A stretch of DNA of 64,000 bases. It comes from QGON01 sp963691905. GTDB taxonomy: Bacteria; Pseudomonadota; Gammaproteobacteria; Chromatiales; Chromatiaceae. The translations under genes were made by a program, and so were the position numbers. The first letter of the stretch is position 1. Every line of letters begins with the position of its first letter. A model generated the notes under the pieces. That model was not told the DNA's origin. It saw only the letters and a program-made list of their open reading frames with translations, and did no database searches. The DNA lies in NCBI GenBank assembly GCA_963691905.1, contig OY829893.1, forward strand, positions 372,001 to 436,000, in the 5' to 3' direction. Below are positions 10,046 through 18,642 of the stretch, piece after piece.

Positions 10046-10238
10046 GCGGTTTTCAGAACTCTCCTTTCGTGCCGCAAAAAACGAGGAATCTCTTTAACTT
10101 GAGTAAGTAACTATATAGCAGTAAATGATTTTTTTGTGAAGCCATTTTTTGCAACTCACTACAATAAACCTTCTCGTAAATTTGCTAATATAGGATCTCA
10201 CACCGTCTCATTCTGGTCCCTGAGGGCCAACCTTTTCT

Positions 10239-12704
10239 GTGAACCAGCGCATGAAGTTGTTGTCCCGACTGATAAAAATCTCTTTATTCCTGTTCATTGG
10301 GCTCTTTTTGCTCGGTTTGGGCGGCATTGGTGCCGCCTATCTCTACCTGGAACCCGATCTGCCATCCACCGATATTCTGCAGGATGTCAAACTCCAGGTC
10401 CCCTTGCACGTCTACAGCAGTGACCACAAGCTGATCGCCGAATTTGGCGAAAAACGCCGGGAACCCCTCAAATACGACGAGGTTCCAGAACGCATGATAC
10501 AGGCCTTTCTCGCCGCCGAGGATGACCGATTTTTCGAACATCCCGGCGTCGACTATCAAGGCATCCTGCGTGCCGCCGGCCAACTGCTGCTGACCGGCAA
10601 ACGCCGCCAGGGCGGCAGTACCATCACTATGCAGGTGGCGAGAAACTTCTTTCTCAGCAATAAAAAGACCTTCACCCGCAAGCTCAACGAAATCTTTCTT
10701 GCACTGAAGATCGAACGCGAACTCAGCAAAGAGGAGATACTGGAACTCTACCTCAACAAGATCTATCTCGGGCACCGTTCCTACGGTGTTGGTGCCGCCT
10801 CTTTAGTCTATTACGGCAGGCCGGTAGGAAAACTTGAGCTTTCTGAGATCGCAATGATCGCAGGCCTGCCAAAAGCCCCCTCCCGCTACAACCCTGTGAC
10901 CAATCCGAGCCGCGCCCTGTTGCGCCGAAATTACGTCCTGGGACGGATGCTGACGCTGGAAGTTATCTCCCGCGCCGACCACGACGCCGCCAAAGCCACC
11001 CCTGTGACTGCAACCCTGCACCGGGCAATGAGTGAGGTCGAGGCCTCCTATGTTGCCGAGATGGTGCGCGCCGAAGCGGTCAGACGCTTCGGCAATGCCG
11101 CCTACACCGGTGGCTATACCATCCACACCACCATCGACAGCCGCTTGCAGGTGAGCGCAAACGCAGGTGTTCGCCAGGCGCTGCATGCCTACGACAAGCG
11201 ACACGGCTACCGTGGTGCTGAGGCGCATATTGATCTGGGTGAAACCCCGGACCCAGCGCTCATGGATAAACTTCTCAGGGAGCAGAAGATTGTTCCAGAT
11301 TTGCAGGGCGCCGTGGTGCTCGGTACCGATGGGCAAAACGCCGGGCTCTATCTGGGACCGGAGCAACAGATCTCGCTGACTTGGCAGGGACTCTCCTGGG
11401 CTCGGACGTTCAAGGACTCGGATCACCAGGGCCCTGAACCCAAAACCGCCGCCGATATTCTCCAAGCGGGAGATCTGATTAGAATCCACCGCGAAATACC
11501 CAAAGAGGGTGAACCCTACTGGCGTCTGGCGCAGATCCCCAAGGCCGCGGGAGCACTGGTCTCGGTCGATCCTGATAACGGCGCCATTCTTGCGCTGGTC
11601 GGTGGCTACGACTTCTATCTCAGCAAGTTCAACCGCATCACCCAGGCCAGGCGCCAACCCGGCTCCGGCTTCAAGGCCTTCATCTACTCCGCCGCCCTGG
11701 AAGCCGGATACACGCCCGCAAGTCTGATCAACGACGCACCGGTGGTGTTCGATGACCCGGCGCTGGAGGCATCCTGGCGTCCGGAGAACTACAGCGGCAA
11801 ATTTTTCGGTCCCACCCGTCTGCGCTACGCCCTGACAAAATCCCGTAACCTGGTCTCCATCCGCCTCCTGCGGGCGATGGGCATCAAGCCCACCCTGGAG
11901 TATGTCACCCGCTTCGGTTTCGACAAGGGTAAACTGCCCCGCGACCTCTCACTGGCTCTCGGCAGCGGGGCAATCACCCCGCTACAGATGGCGGAGGGTT
12001 ATTCAGTGCTGGCCAATGGTGGCTACCACATAGACCCCTTCTTCATCGTTCGTATCGAGGACGATCACCGCGAGACCATCTTTCAGGCCAACCCGGCACA
12101 GATTTGTGAAGAGCCGCCACTCTCGGCCGCAGCAATAAAACCAACTGAAACCCCTGAAGTGACGACAGAGCCAACCGCCGAAGCAGAGATCCGTTGCGCA
12201 GAACAAGTCATCACTCCACAAAACCACTACCTGATGAACTCCATGATGCGCGACGTGGTCCAGCGCGGCACCGCCCGCAAAGCCCGCGCGCTCGGCCGCA
12301 AGGACATCGCGGGAAAAACCGGCACCACCAACGATCAGCGTGACGCCTGGTTCAACGGTTTCAACCGCAACCTGGTAGCCATCGCCTGGGTCGGTTTCGA
12401 TGATTTTCAGCCCCTCGGCAGAGGCGAGGTGGGGGGGCGCGCCGCCCTTCCCGCCTGGATCCATTTCATGCGCACCGGACTGGAGGGCACCGAAGAGGCG
12501 CCGCTGGAGATGCCGGAGGGCATGGTGACCATGCGCATCGACGAAAAGACCGGCAAGCCGGTGAACGCCGGTCACAAGGGCGCAATCTTTGAGGTCTTTC
12601 GCGAAAAATACGCCCCTGAGATCTCCAAGCAGGTGAACGGAACAGCCAGCCTCCCGGAAACGGAAGACTTGGACGCACCTGCCCCGGAGGAGGATCCTTT
12701 TTAA
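10239..12704 (+). CDS. mrcA: Class A penicillin-binding protein 1A
   Basis: 821 residues. One N-terminal membrane anchor (ISLFLFIGLFLLGLGGIGAAYLY). The glycosyltransferase family 51 domain has EDDRFFEHPGVD (catalytic Glu) and GGSTITMQVARN. An OB-like insertion follows, then the transpeptidase domain with the SxxK serine in PGSGFK (Ser about 476), the SxN-type motif SRN and KTGTT (about 693-696). It polymerises and cross-links peptidoglycan. GTG at 10239 is preceded by GAGGG at 12 bases; an ATG lies four codons later. The C-terminal tail is acidic. Confidence 0.96.
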   Translation: MNQRMKLLSRLIKISLFLFIGLFLLGLGGIGAAYLYLEPDLPSTDILQDVKLQVPLHVYSSDHKLIAEFGEKRREPLKYDEVPERMIQAFLAAEDDRFFEHPGVDYQGILRAAGQLLLTGKRRQGGSTITMQVARNFFLSNKKTFTRKLNEIFLALKIERELSKEEILELYLNKIYLGHRSYGVGAASLVYYGRPVGKLELSEIAMIAGLPKAPSRYNPVTNPSRALLRRNYVLGRMLTLEVISRADHDAAKATPVTATLHRAMSEVEASYVAEMVRAEAVRRFGNAAYTGGYTIHTTIDSRLQVSANAGVRQALHAYDKRHGYRGAEAHIDLGETPDPALMDKLLREQKIVPDLQGAVVLGTDGQNAGLYLGPEQQISLTWQGLSWARTFKDSDHQGPEPKTAADILQAGDLIRIHREIPKEGEPYWRLAQIPKAAGALVSVDPDNGAILALVGGYDFYLSKFNRITQARRQPGSGFKAFIYSAALEAGYTPASLINDAPVVFDDPALEASWRPENYSGKFFGPTRLRYALTKSRNLVSIRLLRAMGIKPTLEYVTRFGFDKGKLPRDLSLALGSGAITPLQMAEGYSVLANGGYHIDPFFIVRIEDDHRETIFQANPAQICEEPPLSAAAIKPTETPEVTTEPTAEAEIRCAEQVITPQNHYLMNSMMRDVVQRGTARKARALGRKDIAGKTGTTNDQRDAWFNGFNRNLVAIAWVGFDDFQPLGRGEVGGRAALPAWIHFMRTGLEGTEEAPLEMPEGMVTMRIDEKTGKPVNAGHKGAIFEVFREKYAPEISKQVNGTASLPETEDLDAPAPEEDPF

Positions 12705-12749
12705 GGCTTTTTAGCCAGCCACACTCTTGTCATCTCAACCGCAACGGAC

Positions 12750-13358
12750 ATGAAAGCGAATAGTCGAGAATCCCAGCGCCGCATCGCCTACGAGGCAGCT
12801 CGAATCCTCACCGAACTGCGTTCAGGAGATTACAACTACGCCTGCCACAAAGCAGCCGACCGGCTTGGTCTCGGCAACAAACGCCTGATGCCCAATCGCG
12901 ATGAGATCGAAAGCGCTCTGCGGGAGCAACAGCGTCTGTTTCGTGGAGAGGATCAGGCGACAGCACTACAACGCCTGCGCCGTCTCGCCATGGAAGCCAT
13001 GGGTGCACTTGCCCGTTTCAAGCCACTGCTGGTCGGCCCGGTTTTCGACGGCACTGCCGACAGGAACAGTCCAATCCGCCTGCACCTTTTTGCCGACACC
13101 TCGGAAGAGGTGATCTTTGCCCTCTCGGATCTGCACATCCCCTGGGATGAGAGCCAATGGAGAATGAAGTTTGGCGACGGTTCAAAACAGACGATACCCG
13201 GCTTTCGTTTCCAGGCCGATGGAACCGCCATCGAACTGGTGGTACTGCCGAGCAAAGGGCGCTTCAGCAAACCTCTGGACCCCATCGACAACAGGGCGAC
13301 CCAAGGGGCGACTCTGTCACAGCTGAAACAGCTCGACAGCCACGCCTCTCCCGTCTAG
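12750..13358 (+). CDS. Conserved hypothetical protein (nucleotidyltransferase-like family)
   Basis: 202 residues, 45 bases behind mrcA and probably cotranscribed. The N-terminus ESQRRIAYEAARILTELRSGDYNYACHKAA with the following ALREQQRLF resembles a conserved family of gammaproteobacterial proteins sometimes labelled nucleotidyltransferase. I see no catalytic G-S-x-D motif, so I do not assign an activity. It is mostly helical in the first half; the second half (RLHLFADTSEEVIFALSDLHIPW and TAIELVVLPSKGRF) looks alpha/beta. No signal peptide or membrane segment. Confidence 0.75.
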   Translation: MKANSRESQRRIAYEAARILTELRSGDYNYACHKAADRLGLGNKRLMPNRDEIESALREQQRLFRGEDQATALQRLRRLAMEAMGALARFKPLLVGPVFDGTADRNSPIRLHLFADTSEEVIFALSDLHIPWDESQWRMKFGDGSKQTIPGFRFQADGTAIELVVLPSKGRFSKPLDPIDNRATQGATLSQLKQLDSHASPV

Positions 13359-13377
13359 CCTCTTATCGCATGGAGGG

Positions 13378-13405
13378 CCGGAGTCAAATTTTACTTCGAC
13401 CCCGG
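13378..13405. repeat. Degenerate inverted repeat of the GGGGTC-GAGTCAAA family
   Basis: CCGGAGTCAAATTTTACTTCGACCCCGG: imperfect arms closely related to the long inverted repeat at 53967-54037. It sits between the convergent genes ending at 13358 and 13425 and may also act as a terminator. Confidence 0.5.
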
Positions 13406-13424
13406 CACGCCCCTAAACACGGCC

Positions 13425-13739
13425 TCACGCTGCCCGTTTCTCTTCTGCCTGCTCGTGCACCATTACCGGCCCCAGCTCAGCAAAGGTAAAGAGACGGAAT
13501 GCCCGTTCACCATTGTAGTCCAGCACCCTAAGATCATCGGTTTCGTGCAGATCATTCGCCACTACGGTGAAGTGACCACCATAGCGCGACTTGGCCAGAT
13601 CGAAAGGAACTTCATAGGCAAGAAACTTATCGATACCCTTGCTTGCGAGTTTTTCCAACATCTCAGGCTCTTCTATCGAGGTGTGAGAGGTAAGAATCAT
13701 CAACGGACCGCTACCAGCCATCAACATAAAGACTTTCAT
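13425..13739 (-). CDS. Conserved hypothetical protein, 104 residues
   Basis: Sequence MKVFMLMAGSGPLMILTSHTSIEEPEMLEKL, then ASKGIDKFLAYEVPFDLAKSRYGGHF. A near-perfect AGGAGG ribosome site precedes the ATG, so it is surely translated and perhaps abundant. It is a soluble, compact alpha/beta protein with no cysteine and no recognisable catalytic motif. I believe similar small proteins occur in other sulfur-oxidising Gammaproteobacteria, from memory only. Function unknown. Confidence 0.8.
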   Translation of the reverse strand: MKVFMLMAGSGPLMILTSHTSIEEPEMLEKLASKGIDKFLAYEVPFDLAKSRYGGHFTVVANDLHETDDLRVLDYNGERAFRLFTFAELGPVMVHEQAEEKRAA

Positions 13740-13924
13740 GACAACCTCCTAAAAGGTTCGACAGACCACTCCGGCCTCGATGAAACGGCTACGGGAAACG
13801 AGGCCGGGGAGGACATCGCTATTATCAACGCCAACTCACTGGCTTTGGAGCAACCCCTAACCCGGGGATCTCCATCATCCCTACTTTAATTTTAGTCCAT
13901 CTCCTGCAGGAAATTACCTTTCCA

Positions 13925-13954
13925 TGTAGGTTGGGTTAGCGCAGCGTAACCCAA
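13925..13954. repeat. REP-like inverted repeat
   Basis: GGGTTAGCGCAGCGTAACCC flanked by TGTAGGTT and AAAAAA: an imperfect palindrome of the TAGGTTGGGTTAGCG class common in gammaproteobacterial intergenic DNA. It lies in the gap 13740-14010, which otherwise holds no gene. Confidence 0.6.
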
Positions 13955-14010
13955 AAAACACTCTGGCTGGCGCCGCTCCTTGCCCGAGCATCTGTGCCAA
14001 TAGTGAAACA

Positions 14011-15456
14011 TCATATGCCCGGCAGATCACTCGATCCTGAAAGCCAGATATCCACCGCCCGCGCGCACTGCCGCCCTTCGCGGATCGCCCACACCACTAA
14101 AGACTGCCCCCGGCGCACATCACCGCAGGCGAACACACCCCTGACACTGGTCTGATAGTCCTGCTCGTTCGCCGCCACGTTGCCACGGCGATCGAATGCG
14201 ACCCTTAAATACTCCAGCAGCCCCGCATGCACGGGATGAGCATACCCCATCGCCAGCAGCACAAGTCCAGCCGGCATCTGTAACCGCTGGCCAGGCAGCG
14301 GCTGCTTCGACCAACTGCCATCTGCCTGTTGAATCCACAACAGTCGCTGCATCGACACACGGTTTATACCACCGTCACTCCCCTCAAAACTGCAGGTATC
14401 CCAACCCCAGATACGCTCCGCACCCTCTGCCTCTGTATCCGTTTCACCTGCTTGTGGTACCGGTTTCGGCCAGTGCTCCAGAACATCCGCATCTTTTGAA
14501 GGGCGGTCATGGTACTGCACCTGAGTCACCACTTTCGCCCCCTGCCGGATTGCGGTGCCCAGACAATCGCTGCCGGTATCTCCACCACCAATCACCACCA
14601 CCGACTTGTCTCTGGCGTCAATCTCAGATGCCGGGGCTATCTCATCCCCCGCAACCCGCCGGTTCTGCTGTGAGAGAAAGTCGAGAGCATAGTGAATACC
14701 CCGCAACTCACGACCAGGAACAACCACCTCACGGGGTTGAGCCGAACCACAAGCCAATACCATTGCATCCGACGACTGCTGCAGCTCCGGCACAGCCATC
14801 GAAATGCCAACATGAACCCCCGTGCGGAAAGTGACACCCTCTGCTTCGAGCTGTTGCAGACGACGATCCACTATCCGCTTATCGAGCCGGAAATCGGGGA
14901 TACCGTAGCGCAGCAGGCCACCGATGCGATCCCCCTTTTCAAAGACCGTCACCTTGTAACCCGCCCGCGCCAACTGCTGGGCACAGGCTAAACCCGCGGG
15001 ACCTGAGCCAATAACCGACACCCGTTGGTTCCGTTTATGAACGCTGGGCTGCGGCTGCACCCAACCGGATGACCAGGCGTGCTCGGCTACCGCCAGCTCA
15101 ATATTTTTTATCGTCACCGGAAATTGGGCGAGACTGAGGGTACAGGCGTTTTCACAGGGGGCGGGGCAGAGACGCCCGGTGATCTCAGGAAAGCTGTTGG
15201 TCGTATCCAGTTGATCGTAGGCATGGCGCCAGTCCCGGCTCTCCACCAACGTATTCCACTCGGGGATGATGTTATGCACCGGGCAGTAGTGGTGGCAATA
15301 AGGTGTGCCGCAATCCATGCAACGGTTAGCCTGTCTTGCAGCCTGGTTTTCAGGCATGACATCGACATATTCGCCCCAGTGGCGAATACGGACCTTGGGA
15401 TGTTCTTTGGTCGCCTCCTCCCGCGGGCACCGTAGAAAACCACGGAGATCGTGCAT
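14011..15456 (-). CDS. gltD: Glutamate synthase small subunit
   Basis: 481 residues. The N-terminal Fe-S cluster domain (CMDCGTPYCHHYCPVHNIIPEW and GRLCPAPCENAC) is followed by an FAD-binding domain (VSVIGSGPAGLACAQQLARAGYKVTVFEKG) and an NADPH-binding domain (VVVIGGGDTGSDCLGTAIRQGA). It passes NADPH electrons to GltB. It is transcribed from the same strand as gltB but lies about 12.5 kb away. A palindrome sits upstream at 15472-15499. The first 160 bases of the gene plus about 75 bases upstream are duplicated at 20914-21145. Confidence 0.96.
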   Translation of the reverse strand: MHDLRGFLRCPREEATKEHPKVRIRHWGEYVDVMPENQAARQANRCMDCGTPYCHHYCPVHNIIPEWNTLVESRDWRHAYDQLDTTNSFPEITGRLCPAPCENACTLSLAQFPVTIKNIELAVAEHAWSSGWVQPQPSVHKRNQRVSVIGSGPAGLACAQQLARAGYKVTVFEKGDRIGGLLRYGIPDFRLDKRIVDRRLQQLEAEGVTFRTGVHVGISMAVPELQQSSDAMVLACGSAQPREVVVPGRELRGIHYALDFLSQQNRRVAGDEIAPASEIDARDKSVVVIGGGDTGSDCLGTAIRQGAKVVTQVQYHDRPSKDADVLEHWPKPVPQAGETDTEAEGAERIWGWDTCSFEGSDGGINRVSMQRLLWIQQADGSWSKQPLPGQRLQMPAGLVLLAMGYAHPVHAGLLEYLRVAFDRRGNVAANEQDYQTSVRGVFACGDVRRGQSLVVWAIREGRQCARAVDIWLSGSSDLPGI

Positions 15457-15530
15457 GAATCTCTGACCGATGATGACCTAATGTAGAGTTTAGGTCATCT
15501 GGTCAGAGTCAGTTGGAAGGTCTGATTTAT
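15299..15530. repeat. Left copy of a 232-bp duplication (gltD 5' end and leader)
   Basis: Matches 20914-21145 in the same orientation; about nine of ten bases agree by eye, with one single-base insertion in the coding part and one single-base deletion in the leader palindrome of the right copy. This copy belongs to the intact gltD. The two copies bracket 5.4 kb of accessory DNA. Confidence 0.9.
15472..15499. promoter_or_regulatory. Palindrome in the gltD leader (possible operator)
   Basis: Arms GATGACCTAA (15472-15481) and TTAGGTCATC (15490-15499) with an 8-base spacer, 16 bases upstream of the gltD ATG. It is preserved in the duplicated copy at 21088-21114, with a 7-base spacer. It could be an operator or an RNA hairpin in the leader. 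Confidence 0.5.
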
Positions 15531-15748
15531 TGCTCCATTGTCATCTCGGCCGTAAGGTGAGATTTCAAGCTACTGTGTTGTCAACGAGTTACCAGCATGG
15601 TTTTTCTCGCGCAGCTCAAACAGCACTATCCGGATGTAGCGATTACGAACATAAGGGTGAAAATAACTACGGACTGAAGTGAGAACGTTCAAAATTCCGT
15701 GTCAGCTTAAGCCACTAGATATCCAATCCGGTTCCAAACCTTGATTCT

Positions 15749-15979
15749 TTACGGCTCTTTTTCAGGGTCTTGCCTATTGTCAAAAATTGAATGCATCACA
15801 ATTTCTGTATCTTCAACTGCGTAGAATACCGAGAACGGAAATCGTCTGATCACGCACCCCCTAAAGATGGAGTAATAGATTTTATACATTTCTGGATTTT
15901 CCAGGATCGACTTCACTGCGATCTCTAAACAATCCAAAAACTCAAACCCTAGCCCCCTTCTCTGTTTTTCATACCACAC
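15749..15979 (-). CDS. RelE/ParE-family toxin
   Basis: Reads MWYEKQRRGLGFEFLDCLEI, then GCVIRRFPFSVFYAVEDTEIVMHSIF, the ParE/RelE toxin fold. It is paired with the antitoxin gene just upstream (15991-16254). The listed start is a GTG, but family members start about 17 residues earlier with a block like LRYTDRAKDDVEIAFVWYE. That block is present in frame (16018-15980), overlapping the antitoxin end, but has no ATG, GTG or TTG before a stop. Either a non-standard start is used or the toxin has lost its start codon. Confidence 0.75.
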   Translation of the reverse strand: MWYEKQRRGLGFEFLDCLEIAVKSILENPEMYKIYYSIFRGCVIRRFPFSVFYAVEDTEIVMHSIFDNRQDPEKEP

Positions 15980-15990
15980 AAAGGCTATTT

Positions 15991-16254
15991 CTACATCATC
16001 CTTTGCTCTATCCGTGTAACGTAGCTTCGTTTGTGCTTTTCACGCAAACCTTCGTGAACATCTTCCCAATCATGCAGTTCTAACTTTCCTTCTTTATATT
16101 CTTTATATCTTCTATCAAGCTCTTGCTTTTGCCACATTGGCATAGGTATTTCTGAATTGCTTGCAGCAATAGAATCCCATATATCTTCAACAAGCAGCAA
16201 TTTTTCAGCTAATCCCAATCTGCTAACCTCGTCTTTTATTTGATCCGGCCTCAT
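15991..16254 (-). CDS. Antitoxin of the addiction-module protein family
   Basis: 87 residues: MRPDQIKDEVSRLGLAEKLL, then VEDIWDSIAASNSEIPMPMW and ELDRRYKEYKEGKLELHDWEDV. This is the layout of short antitoxins of the PF09720 (TIGR02574) family, which neutralise ParE/RelE toxins. It lies immediately upstream of the toxin; the toxin-like reading frame overlaps its last codons. The local DNA is more AT-rich than the core genes around it. Confidence 0.8.
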   Translation of the reverse strand: MRPDQIKDEVSRLGLAEKLLLVEDIWDSIAASNSEIPMPMWQKQELDRRYKEYKEGKLELHDWEDVHEGLREKHKRSYVTRIEQRMM

Positions 16255-16371
16255 TTGATCACCTCATTGGCGTCGATTAAATATGCGAGTCTACGCGGAA
16301 ACGTGTGGGTTGATATTAGCCTTTCTGGGCAGAAACAATTTCAGTAGAGAGGGCAGGCTTGCAATCCGACA

Positions 16372-16503
16372 CTATCCGCTTTTCCTTTTACGGCCCACTG
16401 CGCGACTTATAGCGGAATAATGCACACCAAAATGGTCGGCTATCTCACGCATGGAGTAGTCACCGGACAAGTAGGCCTTGGCCACGAGTTTGGGGTCAGA
16501 GTA
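16372..16503 (-). pseudogene. C-terminal remnant of a transposase (helix-turn-helix tail)
   Basis: Minus-strand reading from about 16503 to the TAG at 16372 gives DPKLVAKAYLSGDYSMREIA, then DHFGVHYSAISRAVGRKRKSG. This is the C-terminal helix-turn-helix tail of REP-associated tyrosine (Y1) transposases. Everything upstream is missing and replaced by short GGGGTCAGAGT repeats, so it is a dead fragment. The assignment is from recognition of the motif. Confidence 0.6.
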
Positions 16504-16597
16504 CGAGTTTGGGGTCCGAGTTTGGGGTCAGAGTAAAAACTCAAAACTCCGAAGAGCGCTGTTACTCTGACCCCAAACTTCCTGACCCCAAACTTCA
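16484..16597. repeat. Cluster of GTTTGGGGTCAGAGTA repeats
   Basis: Two full forward units and one partial (GAGTTTGGGGTCAGAGTA, GAGTTTGGGGTCCGAG, TTTGGGGTCAGAGTAAAAAC) face an inverted pair (GTTACTCTGACCCCAAAC and CCTGACCCCAAACTTC). They abut the transposase remnant and look like its REP substrates. Confidence 0.65.
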
Positions 16598-16682
16598 AAA
16601 TAGGTTAATGGGGTGACCAATTGAAAGCCAATGCGGCAGTTCAAGCGGGCTTTTTCAACAACCCGTCGCGACGACTACAGAT

Positions 16683-16725
16683 AAAAGGGACGGAGGGATT
16701 TTTTGTTAACCTCCGCCCCCTTTTT
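16683..16725. terminator. Bidirectional terminator-like hairpin
   Basis: AAAAGGGACGGAGG pairs with CCTCCGCCCCCTTTTT around an AT-rich loop. On the minus strand it ends in CTTTTAT, about 100 bases past the PKD-protein stop. Confidence 0.5.
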
Positions 16726-16826
16726 GACCCCTATGAAATTGCAACCAAGGAGAACCAATTATTGGTGTGCCCCGGAGTCGGGACACGCCAATTCTTCACT
16801 GTGAACTCAATAGTGCGGATTGTTTT

Positions 16827-18335
16827 TTACTTCGAGCGCCATTTATCCTTTTTCACACTCAGTTCACTCTCACCCAAACTGGCGCTACCAAAATAACGCT
16901 GTGCGCCCACATCAATGTCCAGATCGAGTGTACGGGGTAGCGTGGCTGCGCCAGCCGTGAATGGTGACGCATCAAAATTAGCCTCCAGCTCAAAGCGCCC
17001 AACTGATCCTTTGAGGCCTTCGACCACATTGAGGACTCGGTATACACTGTCGCCCAATGTCCCGATCGTGATGATTGAGGTATCGAGCAACGGAAAGGGA
17101 AGGGTAAGGGTGATCTCCTTGCCTTCTTCTTCCACCTCGATCAGGACACCAGGAGTAACCGTCGTGGCCACACCGAACGCATCCACATCGATCAAGGCCC
17201 TACCGTCGATGTCGATTGGGAAGGCGCCACCAATGTCCTTTATTTTGTACTTTATCGTGAGCACGGTTTCCGTTAGCGAGATGATGTGACTCTTGATCTT
17301 GACCGGATATCCGGACTCCTTGAAACGGTAACGAGCCCCCTTCCAGTCGATCTTGAACTTACTGATGCCATTGGTCGCTTCATTCCCTTCATACTCCCAT
17401 TCATCCGCGCCGACTTCAGGCATAAAAGCGACCGTGGTCGGTGGTAAAATCTCGTATCCCGCCAGATAAATGTATGCCACCGCTTCCGCAGACAGAGTTG
17501 TGTAGTCTTCACCAAATGGCAGGCCGATTTCGCCGTGAAATTTCACATAGGGGAGATTGCCATTAAATTTGACTTTGGCTTTGTCAATTTCAAGGACCGC
17601 AAGTTCGGCTGGGTTCAGCGTTACAGTTTTCGTGATCTCGTCGCTCGCGCCTTCCGGATCGGTGACTGTCAGGGTTATATCGTGGGCACCGAAGCTGAGC
17701 GGGATGTCGATAATTCCGCATAGGGCCAGATTCCCGACACAATCAGCCACGCCGTCCACCGCCCACTGAAATGTCAGCACGTCGCCAGCATCGGGGTCGA
17801 AGGACCCAGTGCCGTCAAGCCGAAGCAAGGCCGTGTTTCCGATGTTGGAAAGCTGCTCGAAGGCGAAATCAGCAGTGGGCGGGGCGTTGGTGGATTCGCT
17901 CCATCGCGCATATCCATAGGTAATGAAATTACGAGCCGCGAAGTCACCGACGAAATTTCCCGCTGGGTCTGAGAAGTGGTAAATAGCCATCCTCCCGAAG
18001 ACTACGTTTCCACCCAGAACATTGTAACCAGTCACATATGAAGGGTGACCGGCCGTATTAACAGGAAAGACTTGATCGAAAATAGCTTGTGCCGCAGCTG
18101 CAGCGTCTGATGCAGTGGAGAATGCAAAGTCATGATTCCCTTCTACGCAGTTAGTGAACACGTCTAAGCAAGTTCCTATAAAGAACTCAACATCGTACAA
18201 ATTTCCAGAGACTAAAACCCCTGTGGCACCGGTAACCTCGCCAGAGCCGTTAACCTGAGTGACAGCCGCATGTGAGGGGGCGGTGAATAAGACCAGCCCC
18301 AACAAGAGCCCGCAAAAGTTATTTTTTGTTTTCAT
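16827..18335 (-). CDS. Secreted PKD-domain protein of unknown function
   Basis: 502 residues from ATG 18335, which has a good AAGGAGA ribosome site; an in-frame start 18 codons earlier has none. A Sec signal peptide (MKTKNNFCGLLLGLVLFTAP ending SHA) is followed by an N-terminal region of about 140 residues with paired cysteines, then a PKD/immunoglobulin-like domain (about 145-240: FDPDAGDVLTFQWAVDG, FGAHDITLTVTDPEG) and a long beta-rich C-terminal part that I do not recognise. No PEP-CTERM sorting tail or membrane anchor is seen, so it is probably exported to the periplasm or outside. It lies in the DNA between the two gltD copies. Confidence 0.75.
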   Translation of the reverse strand: MKTKNNFCGLLLGLVLFTAPSHAAVTQVNGSGEVTGATGVLVSGNLYDVEFFIGTCLDVFTNCVEGNHDFAFSTASDAAAAAQAIFDQVFPVNTAGHPSYVTGYNVLGGNVVFGRMAIYHFSDPAGNFVGDFAARNFITYGYARWSESTNAPPTADFAFEQLSNIGNTALLRLDGTGSFDPDAGDVLTFQWAVDGVADCVGNLALCGIIDIPLSFGAHDITLTVTDPEGASDEITKTVTLNPAELAVLEIDKAKVKFNGNLPYVKFHGEIGLPFGEDYTTLSAEAVAYIYLAGYEILPPTTVAFMPEVGADEWEYEGNEATNGISKFKIDWKGARYRFKESGYPVKIKSHIISLTETVLTIKYKIKDIGGAFPIDIDGRALIDVDAFGVATTVTPGVLIEVEEEGKEITLTLPFPLLDTSIITIGTLGDSVYRVLNVVEGLKGSVGRFELEANFDASPFTAGAATLPRTLDLDIDVGAQRYFGSASLGESELSVKKDKWRSK

Positions 18336-18578
18336 CGTTTTTCTCCTTATCTTTATCGTGACCGCTGTGCTTCTTGGTGTGAGGCGCACGATGAACGCTA
18401 GGCGTTCCCCACAGGCACCACGTACTCGTTTCTCCCGTTGACTCTCTCGGGTTACGTAAAGTCAGAGCAAGTTGTAGGCCAAAGATGACATGATGGGCAA
18501 TATCCTGGATAAGATTTTGATTTCGTTTGGTTTCTATCGGGGAGAGAGGCTCAGGGGGGCTTATCGAAGCGGGGCGCA

Positions 18579-18618
18579 GCCCACCCTATAGGGCGGGTCC
18601 CACGCCATAGGGTGGTGG
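18579..18618. repeat. Inverted repeat CCCACCCTAT...ATAGGGTGGTGGG
   Basis: REP-like hairpin between the sigma-54 regulator and the PKD gene, with an inner GGGCGGGTCCC. Confidence 0.6.
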
Positions 18619-18642
18619 GTTCACCGTATTCTTACACGCAGC

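Noticed and set aside
16621..16896. Plus-strand frame of 91 residues
   Set aside because: It covers a hairpin and overlaps the end of the PKD gene antisense; no ribosome site and no family resemblance.
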